Of a stretch of DNA of 64,000 nucleotides, positions 52,860 to 63,768 are shown piece by piece (position 1 is the stretch's first letter; every line of letters starts with the position of its first letter). Position numbers and translations under genes: made by a program. Source of the DNA: Glandiceps talaboti (taxonomy: Eukaryota > Hemichordata > Enteropneusta > Spengelidae); contig NC_135562.1 in assembly GCF_964340395.1 (NCBI RefSeq), positions 18,053,485-18,117,484 on the forward strand, given 5' to 3'. The notes beneath the pieces are model-generated. The model ran no database searches and had not been told where the DNA came from. It worked only from the letters and a program-made list of their open reading frames with translations.

Positions 52860-53450
52860 ATTCTATACAGCAGTGCAAGTACCAAGACTGTCATGGACAA
52901 CTAAACACTGACATCACAGCAGTATATCACTGCAGTACAAGTATCTATAAACACACTGCATATGTAGACTGTCGTCAACAGATATGTAACATATCACTGC
53001 AATATTACACTGCAATGCAAATACAAAGACAGTCATCAACAGCTAAAACGCTCATCACCGCAGTATCATAGACTGCAGCAGTGTATTTTACCAAGACTGT
53101 CATGGACAACGAAAACACTCACTATTAAATATAGACTATAAGATATTATGATGTACGTGTTGTTCAACCCATACGCCTGTGAGTGGTAGCTATAGCTGCA
53201 GATGGCATGGCACGAATGTCGATCAAATGTCATATCTTGCAGACCATGATCATCACTACAGTGAGTGTCATATACTATAGAGCAAGTACACAGACTTAAT
53301 AGCTGTCAAGGACAGCAAAAAAAAACGTTATCACTGCAGTGTTCTTAGACATGACTACATGTACTGCATGCAGTGCAAATTGGAAGACTGACTTAATATG
53401 GACAACTAAATACTGAATATGATGAGCCTGCAGTGCACATACCAACACTT
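52860..53450. repeat. Degenerate tandem repeat, about 100 bp
   Basis: Units combine GCAGTGCAAGTACCAAGACT, GTCATGGACAACTAAAACAC and TCACTGCAGTAT, with about five recognisable copies. The open frame at 52808-53071 lies in it. Confidence 0.6.
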
Positions 53451-53919
53451 GTCATTCAAACCATACAATAATATCCGGCTACTGCCAATCTTGTTTAAAA
53501 GAACATCATTTGGATGTTTTAACATACTGCCAACAGCCGTTGGAATGTGGATGCATCAAGTTACAAATTATGAAAGCTATGCCAATACGTGTGTCCTTGA
53601 TAATTGATAGGGCAAATCACAGCATACCAACAACTGTGTGTGTTATTCCACTGATATGACTGATGGGCAAAAATATAACATTTCCGATAACCCAGAACAT
53701 AGATTTCCCCAATATTTTACTTCTTTCACATTCCAGTTCAGATAAATGAGTGGCTTAAGGGGGCCAATACAGGGCAATATGAGCAACAAAATCAAGGGGC
53801 CTTAAGTTGTTGTTAAAAATTTGAGTTGAGGAGTGTCCCTATCATAAGTACAATTTCTAAGCTAAATGAAAAAGAAATATCAATTAATAGTTAAATAATA
53901 TTCCTACATATTTTTCTTC

Positions 53920-54010
53920 ATTCAGCCAAGGTATATATACAAGTGACCAAAGGGGCCTTGTCACTACGAGTCACAAGTTGTGACAAAACCCTTAAGTCAT
54001 GAGAATTTTC
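53920..54010. repeat. Palindromic repeat (TGACCTAAGGG type), copy 2 inverted
   Basis: CAGCCAAGGTATATATACAA, GTGACCAAAGGGGCCTTGTC and ACAAAACCCTTAAGTCATG give the same arms and the same flank as copy 1, reversed. Confidence 0.45.
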
Positions 54011-54249
54011 TCACTGAGTGAAGAAAAATATTGGAGGAAAATACAATTAGTATACATCGACCTCAAACATAATCTATAAAACACTGGGAAAAATAATCGC
54101 ATTATGGAACCAGTGAGATCATGGGATCGTTGGGACGTAGCAAGGCCATAATCCATATTTTCTGTTCAATGACAATAACTTGGTTTGTGCATGTAATATG
54201 TAATAATACCTGCACAAGCAAAAGTTTACGAAGTGTTGAGATAACAGCA

Positions 54250-54735
54250 AATGTTCACTAGCTGTTTTGATTCATCTTAATTACTTCTGGCATTGTAGAA
54301 TAGTGACGTAAATAATTTTCAGGGTCTGACACCACACAAGGGCGTTAATATTGTACGCACAGCTGCATGGAAAAACATGGGTCATTCCTATAACTCCTTT
54401 AGGCTGTGCCTGTTGGAAGAAGCTACAAATGTAATAACAGCAGTTTTGACTTGTCCTAATTTCAGGCACTGCAGAACGAGTTATCTACTAAATAATTTTC
54501 AGTGCCAGCCACCGAGAACGTTAAATATTTCTCAATGCATACACACACACACACACACATTGACAGACATATGGGTCATTCTTATAGCCCCCTCTGGGCT
54601 GTGCCCATTAGGATCCAATAATGACAGTTTTCAGCGTTCATCATAATTTCTGGAATGGCAGAACTAGTGACATAAATCATTTTATGTGCCAGCCACCGAG
54701 GGCGTTAATATTTCACGACAAAATGAAGAGCGTAA
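54250..54735. repeat. 180-bp tandem repeat, three diverged copies
   Basis: GCATTGTAGAATAGTGACGT, AAATAATTTTCAG, GCCAGCCACCGAG and GGGCGTTAATATT recur near 54290, 54470 and 54650, with GGGTCATTCCTATAGC-type linkers and an (AC)n run at 54541. Confidence 0.7.
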
Positions 54736-55124
54736 TGTCACAAATGAAGACTTGCAGCTAAATAATATAAATTACTTCTAATTATATACACAAGTAACAG
54801 TTTATTAAACTCCTTAGGACTACAACTTTTAATATATATGCAAATTAAACATTTTGCTATGAGCAAATTCGTTCAAACAGAAATATTTCTAATAACCATG
54901 ACATTTTGATTTTATGATTTCGTTCATTTCTTCACAACCGTGAAATTTGATTTATGAAATGTCAGTGGTGAAGACCATTACCCCATTACATGCGAATGTT
55001 TACATTTTACCTCTGCCATTGGGTGATTCACATTATAGTTTATTATCGCAATGGTGATGGCATCACAAACTTTGTTTCTGAGCATAAATTTACATGATTT
55101 ACGCCCAAAGACGTTTTCCACATG

Positions 55125-55340
55125 TGACCCCTGACATCATGCAAATAAGCCATACATGACCCCTGACATCATGTAAATAAGCCACACATGACCCCCAACA
55201 TCATGCAAATAAGCCATACATGACCCCTGACATCATGTAAATAAGCCACACATGACCCCCAACATCATGCAAATAAGCAAGACATGACCCCTGACATCAT
55301 GGAAGTAAGCCATACATGACCCCTGACATCATGCAAATAA
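55125..55340. repeat. 32-bp tandem array containing octamer ATGCAAAT
   Basis: Nearly seven units of TGACCCCTGACATCATGCAA plus ATAAGCCATACA. Four units carry ATGCAAAT, two ATGTAAAT and one ATGGAAGT. Units 2-3 and 4-5 are near-identical pairs, showing a 64-bp duplication step. The array stops about 210 bp before the BEN element. Confidence 0.9.
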
Positions 55341-55569
55341 GTGAAATGCAATGTGGTGGTCAAAATTTTGGATGGATAAGAGTGTGTACTGATCGCGACA
55401 CGACTCGGTGTGTTTGCCAACAAACAAAAGGTACCTCACCCAGATGTGTGTACATCTGACGACCTCTAAACTTGAAGATAAGAAATCAATTTTCAATGTT
55501 CTCAAAATATCATAAAATTTCGTTCGGTAGAGACTGATATTTTGAAAGGTACCCTCACCAAACTGGAGG

Positions 55570-55960
55570 GCTAAATAAGCTCTCGGATAGCTATCCGATA
55601 GCTCTCAAAACTGAATTTTGGTGAAAAATAAGCTTTCGATAGCTATCACAGCTATTGAAGGCTAAGCTGAACAGTCATTGATGGCTAAGTGAACAAGATG
55701 TGAAGGCTAACCCAAACCTTCATAGCTATCACAGCCATTGACTGGTAGACTGTGAAGGCTAAGTCAGAGGGCTAAGGTAAAAATTAAGCCTCCGATAGCT
55801 ATCACAGCTATTGAAGGCTCATTGAGAAAGATGTGAAGGCTAAACCCCCTTATCCTTCGAAGCTATCACAGCCTTCGATGGGTAAGGTAACAAGTTGTGA
55901 AGGCTAAAACAGGCATCCACATAATAGCTATCAGAAATATTAACAGCCATATGTGAGTAA
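55570..55960. repeat. Left subterminal GATAGCTATC / GAAGGCTAA cluster
   Basis: Degenerate units of TAGCTATCACAGC, ATTGAAGGCTAA and GTGAAGGCTAA are repeated at irregular spacing. The palindromic core is also present at the other end of the element, as expected for transposase-binding sites or sites bound by an element-encoded protein. Confidence 0.7.
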
Positions 55961-56209
55961 AGTAAAAAGCAAGCCATCGACAGAGGCATGAAGAAACATT
56001 GACTGATATAAAGCTCTGGATAGAACTTGAAGTTGCGAGTTGTTGGCACTTAAAGTGCAATTACCAATTTGTACAAAAGTCCAGCCTTGTCAATATGACA
56101 GTAAAGAAGTCATTATTAATAATTACCAACAGAATTTGAATTTTAAACCCATGTATTTTCATAAATTGGACTAATGAGTTGTGATTCATCTAGTGTAATG
56201 TAAGTGTTT

Positions 56210-56480
56210 CTCAAAAAAATAAAAAAAATAAAAAAGGAACTACAAGCTATACCCTCCCGCCTATAAAAAATCTTATAATCTTAAAAAATGTTAAAAAATA
56301 AAAATAAAATGGAACAAGTTAAAATAAAATGTTAAAAAATAAAAATAAAATGGAACTACATGCTACCCCCCCCCCCCCCAACGCCTGTAAAACAATCTTC
56401 TAGTCTTAAAAAAATAAAATAAAATAAAATAAAAATAAAATGGAACTACAAGGTAACCCCCCCCCCCCCCCCCCCCCTTT
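56210..56480. repeat. A-rich and poly-C simple sequence inside the BEN element
   Basis: AATAAAAATAAAATGGAACTACA-type units alternate with runs of 12 and about 20 C. This looks like slippage-expanded degenerate tandem repeat, and no coding is seen here. Confidence 0.6.
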
Positions 56481-57099
56481 AGAGCAATCTTCTAGAGTCT
56501 CAGCATTTTGCCATGGACTAGAAGTAGAAGCTTGAAGACATTCATGCGTTTCGCTTGATCAGTGTTGCTTTTGCTTGATCACTGCGCTCATAAAACCAAA
56601 TTATTCGCAACAGGCATCATTTTAATACGGTGTAAGTTCTCCGTGAAGGCTGTCATAATGAACATGCGTACGGTGGATGAGCAGAGGAGTTTACATTTAA
56701 CAAACAACCAAACTGGTCATTGACCGTTAAGCTTATGTAACATGTGTAAAGAGAGGGAAGTTTGGTTGACCAAAGTAGATCTCTTAGGAAATGACATGCC
56801 TATAGCAGCAACCTTAAAATGTGAATTCCCTGTCAAGTAACTCGATAACAGCGGGAAATACGTGTTTATTTCTGAATTTTACGACGGGATTGTGGTGTTC
56901 CACTCGCCAAAGTGACCAAGTAAGTAATATTTACTCAGTATTGCATGCCTTGTGCAGTCGAGAAATCCATGATTAACTGCTTTATTTTTTTCTTAGCCTT
57001 AATGTAGAATTACTTTGTCACTGTCTAAATTTACTGAACCTTTTCTGAGATTTCCTTTCACTGATTGCCATGAACAGCACACTAGATCCTAGCTCTTGA

Positions 57100-57254
57100 A
57101 ATATGCACTCTGAGAACTCCGACACATGGACTGAGATGTGTCAAATATGGCAGTGAATGCATACTTTTTCTGTATTTTATTTACTTATCTTTGTATGCTT
57201 TACCATGCTTGCTAAAGCATGATGTTACGCAATAAAGATTGATTGATTGTAATA
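57100..57254 (+). mobile_element. Probable LINE/SINE 3' end with TTGA tail
   Basis: The segment ends in GCAATAAAGATTGATTGATTG, the style of 3' tail seen on CR1/L2-type LINEs and their SINEs. A short inverted CATGCTTGCTAAAGCATG precedes it. It lies inside the BEN element and so inserted into it. Confidence 0.35.
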
Positions 57255-57470
57255 CTTTAAGTTTTTACACTCTTTATGGAACGGTGTTACGATGGCCTAT
57301 GTAATATTTTTTGTGCAATATTAGTTGTGTTTTCTCTAAGCTTAGAATAGAATAGAACAATCAATTATAGTCTGACATGTATGAAAGTAACACTTCATTG
57401 TAGAAGACACTGAACAAATTGTATGTCGAGTTGTAACTGGCACTATAATTTTGTCTGTTTATCTCCACAG

Positions 57471-57597
57471 GGTACAAAGTCCATGAGACCACTTGTGATT
57501 CTAACAGAACACCCTGTTGAGTATAGTGATGTAAAAGTTAGTTCTGTTGGTCTGTTCGATGCAGAAAATAATGCTGCTAAAGCTAAGGATTATCGTG
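57471..57597 (+). CDS. BEN-domain gene, exon upstream of the BEN fold
   Basis: The exon starts after acceptor TTATCTCCACAG| and ends at donor TATCGTG|GTGAGTTG. It encodes 42 residues plus one base: GTKSMRPLVILTEHPVEYSD, then VKVSSVGLFDAENNAAKAKD, then YR and the first base of the next codon. In known BEN proteins the BEN fold often follows a segment of this type, with an Ala/Lys-rich helix leading into a conserved Leu-rich helix; exon 58128-58267 supplies the latter in the matching phase. An ATG at 57423 is in frame and reads through the acceptor, so translation could in principle begin there without splicing. Earlier exons, if any, should lie between 55.96 and 57.4 kb, but I could not define one. 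The exon sits inside the 4.4-kb inverted-repeat element. Confidence 0.5.
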
Positions 57598-58127
57598 GTG
57601 AGTTGATTTTAATAATAACTTGTGTGGTCACCATACATGAGTGGGACAAATAACACATTTGTAAGTGACTGATGAATTTCTAACAAACCTTTAACAGTGT
57701 TAATCTTGCTGCATCATAGCAAAATAATTCTTGATAAACAGTGAACATTAAACAAGTAGAGATGGGTGGGGTGGGGGGTTGAGTATGAAATTCTTTGTAT
57801 CTTCTCCTTTTACATGTTATATGTAAACAATGTGAATGATTTAACATTAAGAGTTGATTTTTTGAGCAAACTACTTCAATGCCAACTCCTCATTTAGGTA
57901 GATTGTGCTGAAAGTTGGAGTGTATAACCACAATCTTGGTGTGTATTGTGAAATTAACGGTTTTGTCGATGACAAGTTATATGTTTAACCTCAAATTTAA
58001 ACATGAATCCTTCTTTATTATGGAAGAATTCTGGGAGAGTCTGTGTTGACACATTAAGATGTGATTTAAAAAGTGTATTACTGCCTGAGGTTTCATATAT
58101 CTTGCATGTATTTTCAATATATTTCAG

Positions 58128-58267
58128 GATCGCTCATGAATTCTGTTCTTGGCCTTGTTTTTACAAGGCAAGAACTAATGAATAGCTGTGGTGTCTGGGT
58201 TTAAGGAGAGGCAAGGAGCAGCACAACTTACCTGTCCTAGCTGTTCATAATATTGATACAGTCAGAG
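58128..58267 (+). pseudogene. BEN-domain gene, core BEN exon with a frame break
   Basis: Bounded by acceptor CAATATATTTCAG| and donor GTCAGAG|GTATGTTA. From the acceptor the phase-1 frame reads SLMNSVLGLVFTRQELMNSC and then GVWV before a stop at 58199-58201. From about 58190 another frame carries on as GLRRGKEQHNLPVLAVHNID and TVR to the donor. Together these match the order of BEN features: a Leu-rich helix, LVFTRQEL, a small-residue turn, then LPVL followed by the last helix. The exon is 140 bp, one short of a multiple of three, so one missing base between about 58183 and 58201 explains the break. This may be real decay or a sequencing error. BEN domains bind DNA and are found in chromatin and transcription-repressor proteins; a nuclear role is inferred from the family. 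Confidence 0.5.
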
Positions 58268-58596
58268 GTATGTTATATTTATATATATATTTATATAAAA
58301 TTATGATAGGTAATTTCTAATAATATTACAAATCTTGTATCTGTGAACTGATCTTGTTACAATATATTTTTTCAAAATGAACAATTATTTCCTAAATGTA
58401 CCACATACAATTCATGAAATTAAAACAGCAAGTGGAATGTATTTGGCGTAGTTGTACAAGAAAATGTACCACAAAATTACTCCATGTGCCTACATGTACA
58501 TGTATCAGCAGTTTCTAAACTTTTGTGTATACTTACATACAGTGTACATCAGTATCATACTCTTGAGTGATTATATATATTTTCTTTTTCTTTCAG

Positions 58597-58637
58597 TGTA
58601 CCTTGCTGCAAAAGCTAAAGATACAACTTGGACGTGA
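58597..58637 (+). CDS. BEN-domain gene, terminal exon
   Basis: After acceptor TTTCTTTTTCTTTCAG| the exon completes a Val codon in phase 1, reads YLAAKAKDTTWT and stops at TGA 58635-58637. With the previous exon this gives DTVR-V-YLAAKAKDTTWT, which fits the last helix and closing Trp of BEN domains. An AATAAA polyadenylation signal follows at 58643-58648. The protein therefore ends with the BEN fold, the usual layout for single-BEN proteins. Confidence 0.5.
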
Positions 58638-58642
58638 TGCCT

Positions 58643-58648
58643 AATAAA
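58643..58648 (+). promoter_or_regulatory. Polyadenylation signal of the BEN gene
   Basis: AATAAA lies 6 bp after the BEN stop codon. Such a short distance is unusual, but canonical signals close to stops occur in compact transposon genes. Confidence 0.4.
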
Positions 58649-58749
58649 ACTTTCAATGAAAAAATCCCAGCAGAGGTCGGTAATTCAAAATGGTACTGAA
58701 ATGCTTTAATTGAAAAAAAAAAGTAAATATAAAGAGGAAAAAAATTGAC

Positions 58750-58758
58750 CCCCCCCCC

Positions 58759-58789
<31 letters not shown>
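58750..58789. repeat. Poly-C / poly-A tract after the BEN gene
   Basis: Ten C followed by about 29 A, some 110 bp after the stop codon. It could be a retro-copied tail or simple expansion. Confidence 0.8.
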
Positions 58790-58791
<2 letters not shown>

Positions 58792-59449
58792 CTAGCGTAT
58801 TGTGAGATTGTTCATGAAGACATATGAACTTTCAATGAGTTTCAGTGCCTAATTTTGAAATACTGATCTGTGTTCAATATTGATAATAAGTGACAATTTT
58901 GTAACATTCATTATTTTGAGAAAATGTTTCAATGTCTTCTTCTGACTTATTGAACTATGGTACAATATTGATTTCCAATTACATTATTTGTAACTTTTGA
59001 TTGTCTTATTGAGCTGTTGTTCCTTATACTGCCTCTCCTGACATTTATATTTCAAACAACGTCGATTCTGATTTTCAATGGTTCCTATTATCAGATATGT
59101 GTTGCACCAATCTGATTTTTTTTAAAAATGAAATAAATATAGTATTATCGCTTAAATTTGTTTCGTTTACAGTGGTATATGCTTTTGTATGGCTTCTACT
59201 TACAGAACTTTGTGCATTTTGGTGAAAATATTGTTTGATAGTCAAGGTATTTGTAGCTATTTAAAGATCCCAGCTAACAATCATTTACTAAGTTGCTAGT
59301 GCATATTTCTCTACTACATCTTGATGGTAAGAGTGGTTGCTATCCAGTTTATTATTGAAGCATACTTGGCTTGCAACTGACAGACACTCGTACACTCAAG
59401 GTTGGATATTTTGACAAGTACAATAATTTGAACAGAATATCTATCAGCA

Positions 59450-59935
59450 GGTACGTGATAGCTATCAGATGGTAAGTAAGCCTTCTCTTATCATAGTTCA
59501 TGCTCTGAGAATAGCTATCGGAAGGCTAATTCGTGTTCTGAGAATAGCTATCGGAAGGCTTAGCTATATATCTCTCGTCATGTAAAATACCCCCTAAGAA
59601 TGGATAGCTATCGATAGGAAAATAGCTATCTACGGGTATATGATAGCTATCAATGGCTGAGCAATCCACCTCATTTACATAAAATGATAGCTATCAATGA
59701 TAGCTATTAATTATAGCTATCGACGGCTAAGTTAGCCTTCTCATTTAAATAATTCGTGCTCTCACAGAGCTAAGGTATAGCTATCGGAAGGCTAACTAGC
59801 TCTCGATGGCTAAGTAGATACCTGCCTCTACTGTGTCTGAGGGTTATCACCACCTTGATGATAGCTATCAAAAGTCTTCCTTGGATAGCTATCGAAGGGT
59901 AGTCTTTGACAGCTTTCTGAGAGCTAATGGAAGCT
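59450..59935. repeat. Right subterminal GATAGCTATC cluster
   Basis: About eleven copies of ATAGCTATC occur in 490 bp, many extended to GATAGCTATCGAAGG or ATAGCTATCGGAAGGCTAA. The cluster mirrors the one at 55570-55960 and ends at the right inverted terminus. Confidence 0.7.
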
Positions 59936-60239
59936 TTCCTGTTTGGTGAGGGTACACAAGCTGAGTGATTTCGAGATGGTATTTTTTCTGTATATTAAAA
60001 GGTACTCCCAGTAGTCGACTTTACTGATGTATACTTAACCATCGCTTGCAATTGACTGAACTCAAACCTGGTATTAGGACATAACTTATAAACGATCCAA
60101 TGATATTTGTATAAAAAAATTGTACAGGAAATCCCTACTACGCAATCAACAGTGTTGAGAATTCTAGAACACAAATTGTAATGTCACTGAAGGTATTATG
60201 CATTGTCATTAACATTAGATACTAATACTAAATCAACAT

Positions 60240-60568
60240 TTTTCATAAATATTTCTGTGTGGATTTTTATTTTGCAAAACAACTTTATTATGTTTTTCTA
60301 CTCACAAAAACAACGTGAAATAGTTAACATATGCCAAGTCCTTGTTTGTAACTCAATAAATTGCAAAACATTAAAAATATGTGTAAAATGTTTGTGTACA
60401 ATAACAAACTTTTTACACTGTTTACATCTGTTTGCCATTAATTGAGTTACAAACAAGGACTTGGCATATGTTAACTATTTCACATTGTTTTTTCAAGTAG
60501 AAACCTACAGTATATTGTTTTATCCAAAATATAAAATACCCCAATTCTGGTACATATGGCCACTTTGA
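60240..60568. mobile_element. Foldback MITE family B copy, left end decayed
   Basis: The arms contain CCAAGTCCTTGTTTGTAACT and its near-perfect complement around a centre near 60405. The right end, CATATGGCCACTTTGA, is intact and the left terminus is lost. Confidence 0.6.
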
Positions 60569-61257
60569 AGATGAAGATCATTAACCCTAAATATGAAATA
60601 ATTGTACTAGTCTTATACCTTGAAATACACACAAAATATCACCAAACGTATTCGTTCCAATTTCATATTCTTCAAACATTATGGATTTTTTTCCTAATTT
60701 TTGCCCGCAAGTATAAATTTGCCGTTTCTCAGAATCATTACATTCCTACATTCATTCATTCATTCCTTTTTTAATTATTCAAAGCACTATATTAGTATAT
60801 CCCTGGGATAACATCACAATAAATGCCGATGAGAACAGCTTTGTTCGTCCAAGTAGTTGCTTTTTAATAATAATACACTTAACTATAGCTACAGCTTGGA
60901 TTAGCACTACCAAGACATTTATAACATCTGGGGTTAGAGTGAATGCTACTTGTAAGTTGGGAATTCAAATAACAAACGTGTAGAATTTCACAAATGTATT
61001 ATTCAGGCTGGAAATGATACCTCCTAAAATTAGAATCAATATGGCTGCCAAGTGTTGAAAAGATGACATACTAGAAATTGATGGTACGATCCAATTTCTT
61101 TTTAAAAGGTCTGAACAGTTTCCTGCTACATTCATCACGTTACATTTGAACTGTTTTTCCTGTTGCTTTTTGTATGTTTCCTTTTCCTGGAGGAAGAAGT
61201 TTTAATTCAATTCAACTTAAATAGAAAAAACTTCACATTTCCAGTTTTTGTACTCTT

Positions 61258-61484
61258 TCATTTTATTTATTTATTTTATTTATTCGTTTATTTATTCATT
61301 TGTTCAATTTATTTAATCATTCATTCATTTCTTCATTCATTCAATTTATTTATTTGTTTATTTATTTATTCATTCATTCATTCATTTATTTGTTTGTTTA
61401 TTCATTCAATTTATTTTTTTTTATTTATTTATTTGCTTATTTATTTTATTCATTCATTTATTTATTCATTTATTTATTTATTGA
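61258..61484. repeat. TTTA/TTCA tetranucleotide region
   Basis: ATTTATTT, ATTCATTC and GTTTATTT units over 220 bp. The hydrophobic open frames here are artefacts. Confidence 0.85.
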
Positions 61485-61521
61485 ATAACAAAAATGTAAA
61501 ATGTTTGTTTGCCCTAAAATA

Positions 61522-61884
61522 AATTGTTTGGTTCCAGTTACCCAACCCCACCTAGTTTTTCACTGCTGACCCTGAATATTGTTTTTACATATTTGAGAAA
61601 AAAATAACAAAATCACAAAAAATTGTGAAGTCTTACAAGAAACAGTGGATGTGAGAACTGAAATCAACTTAAAAAGACATTTATAAACCGGTTCTTCCAA
61701 TCTTTAATAGCTGTCACATTTAATGAGTAGAAACCAATAACACAGATACCATATGGAAAACAATGGACTACATGAACTAGACACTCACATATGAAAATAA
61801 TATGTATATTTAAAAAATAAAAAATAAAAAATGTACCTACCCCACCTATTCTAAAGTTGAGCGTAATTGGAACCACACAATTTT
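61522..61884 (-). mobile_element. MITE family C, complete copy
   Basis: It starts AATTGTTTGGTTCCAGTTAC and ends AATTGGAACCACACAATTTT. The inverted termini and interior match 8558-8868 in reverse orientation. Confidence 0.65.
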
Positions 61885-61886
61885 TT

Positions 61887-62087
61887 GTACGTACAATGAC
61901 AACCTTTTAAAATTTAATACACTTTTTGCATCTTTTTGCAAATTAATGAATTAAAAACAAGCCCTTGGTATATATATATGTTATTTCATAAATTTGTTTT
62001 TTCAAGTAGAAAAACATAGTAATATTGTTTTATGAACGAAAATCCAAAATAAATACTCAATTCTCATCCATGTGGTCATTTTAACAG
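61887..62087. mobile_element. Foldback MITE family B, right half only
   Basis: It begins near the family centre (TTTTGTACGTACAATGACAA) and runs to CATCCATGTGGTCATTTTAA. It directly abuts the family C copy ending at 61884. Confidence 0.55.
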
Positions 62088-63164
62088 ATAGTATTTGTTG
62101 ACTAACAATAACAATAACTTCCTCGGGTTTTTTTAGTTTTTTATTCATACTATACATGCACTTTAGAAAATCCTTATATCCTTATGAATAATAACCAGGT
62201 TTTTTTTTCACTTCAGAAAGTACTAAAACAAGTCAATCGAAATGTGACCATATTGTGATAAATTGATGTCACATAAGTTTATAATCATTATAAAAAATTG
62301 AAATGACTATTTGATTAATATTTTGATTGATATTACATTTGCACTTAAGAAAATTGCTCTGTATTTTACTGTAGTTATACCATGGTTAATATTTGTTTTC
62401 TTTTTCAAAACATGTACTCGTATGAGATAACATTTTGAAATGACTTTATTTTTAGTTTTTTTTTATTGATATTGCACTTTACAATATCGGCTATCAATAT
62501 TTATTTTGTACATGTAAATTAATTCTTATCAATGTTTTTTTTCTTTTCCAAAACAAACACTTGTGTGAGATAGCATTTTCAAAATGACTTTTTGTTTTTA
62601 GTTTGATAATTGCACTTTACAATATCACTATCAATATTTATTATATAAATAAATTATATCATGAATCATGTTTTTCATGCAACAACTTAGTTGTTTGACA
62701 CTTACATTTTTAAAATGACTCATTTGTTTTCAGTTTTTTCTTGCAATTACATTTGTAATTGTGTAGTCTAGAGGCAATTCTTGGTTCTGGATCTCAAGAT
62801 CTCAATCTTCACCCTGTCTAGCTCAACGAGATATCATGACCCAAAAGTTGTTCATGCAAATGAATACCCCCCCCCCCCCCCAACTGTGAGAATGATGTAA
62901 ACAGTGTATAAGTAGTGTTCTTATATGACAAATATACCATATTTTGCTGTTTTACTTCCTCGAGGAAAATAAACACAAACTTATCATTGGGCACTGAGAA
63001 TGTTGTACAATGTAATTGCACAAAAGGCCAATGAGTCAATTCCAGGTTCTCAAATTACATCTAGTATTATCTTGTCAGTGGACTGGCCTGTAAAGGCTGA
63101 ATTATATAAGAATCATTCTTTTGTTCAGGACCAACTTTTCTTTAGTTTTGTCTGACCGTTATAT

Positions 63165-63290
63165 TCCTAGTCTGTAAGATACGACATTCGTACCACACTA
63201 TCAGCTACCAGTCATCTCATTGCATTGTCCAAGATATCAGTCAGTTTAGAAAAGTCAAGGTTAAGAAACCCGATAGGTCTGACACTTCCA
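63165..63290 (+). mobile_element. Family E fragment
   Basis: AGTCTGTAAGATACGACATT, a CACACTATCAGC segment and AAGAAACCCGATAGGTCTGA match the left interior of 2097-2799 in order. Confidence 0.4.
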
Positions 63291-63329
63291 CTACTCAATT
63301 TTGAACAGACATGTATATACACATTTTAC

Positions 63330-63424
63330 CACAGGCACTCGAATCAATGTGTATGATTTAAAAAAAAAAATATGTATGTAAATACAATACATTTTTTTTC
63401 TACACATTGATTCGAGTACCTGTG
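63330..63424. repeat. Inverted repeat, 24-bp arms
   Basis: CACAGGCACTCGAATCAATG TGTA at 63330-63353 pairs with 63401-63424 with one mismatch across a 47-nt AT-rich loop. Confidence 0.6.
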
Positions 63425-63768
63425 CATTTTACTAAATAGCTTCATTTGAATTGCACTGTACATTGTACACATATAATATCAAGACCACCCAGACTCTTTT
63501 ATTACATCCTATCCAAATAAAACTAAGTTTATATATTGTCTTATTTTGGACTTAATGTTCATATTAAAAATTATTTTTGCAATTCATCATTTTTCTGTAT
63601 GTATTTATAGTTTCTATGTCTTCATTTCAAGAGAATTTCATGTTATTTAATACTGAATAACCTGTGAATGTTTAGATATAGAGCAGACGCAAGGTTTGTG
63701 TGGTGTTTCACTGATTGGCATGGAATTTATTTTAAAAGGTCCAGTTCTCATTTGGCCTAAAAAAAAAT

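Larger units (their letters stand above)
55552..59952. mobile_element. 4.4-kb TIR element with GATAGCTATC subterminal arrays carrying a BEN gene
   Basis: The left end reads CCCTCACCAAACTGGA from 55552. The right end is its inverted match, GTTTGGTGAGGG ending at 59952. Both are flanked by TA (55550-55551 and 59953-59954), a candidate 2-bp target duplication. Inside each end lies a 400-500 bp zone packed with the 10-bp palindrome GATAGCTATC and variants ending in GAAGGCTAA (about 55570-55960 and 59450-59935). The only likely gene between them is the BEN-type gene at 57471-58637. No transposase was recognised, so the element may be non-autonomous, or its enzyme may be decayed. TA duplications suggest a Tc1/mariner-like or related mechanism, but the termini do not match that group's usual CAGT start. 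Confidence 0.6.

Noticed and set aside
55436-55461. 26-bp minus-strand exon candidate (RSSDVHTS)
   Set aside because: Both splice sites look good, but it is too short to judge, has no partner, and its phase does not match the neighbouring gene.
58186-58267. Alternative BEN exon starting at the TAG acceptor 58183-58185
   Set aside because: It would avoid the frame break but discards the LVFTRQEL helix and gives a premature stop in the phase set by the previous exon.
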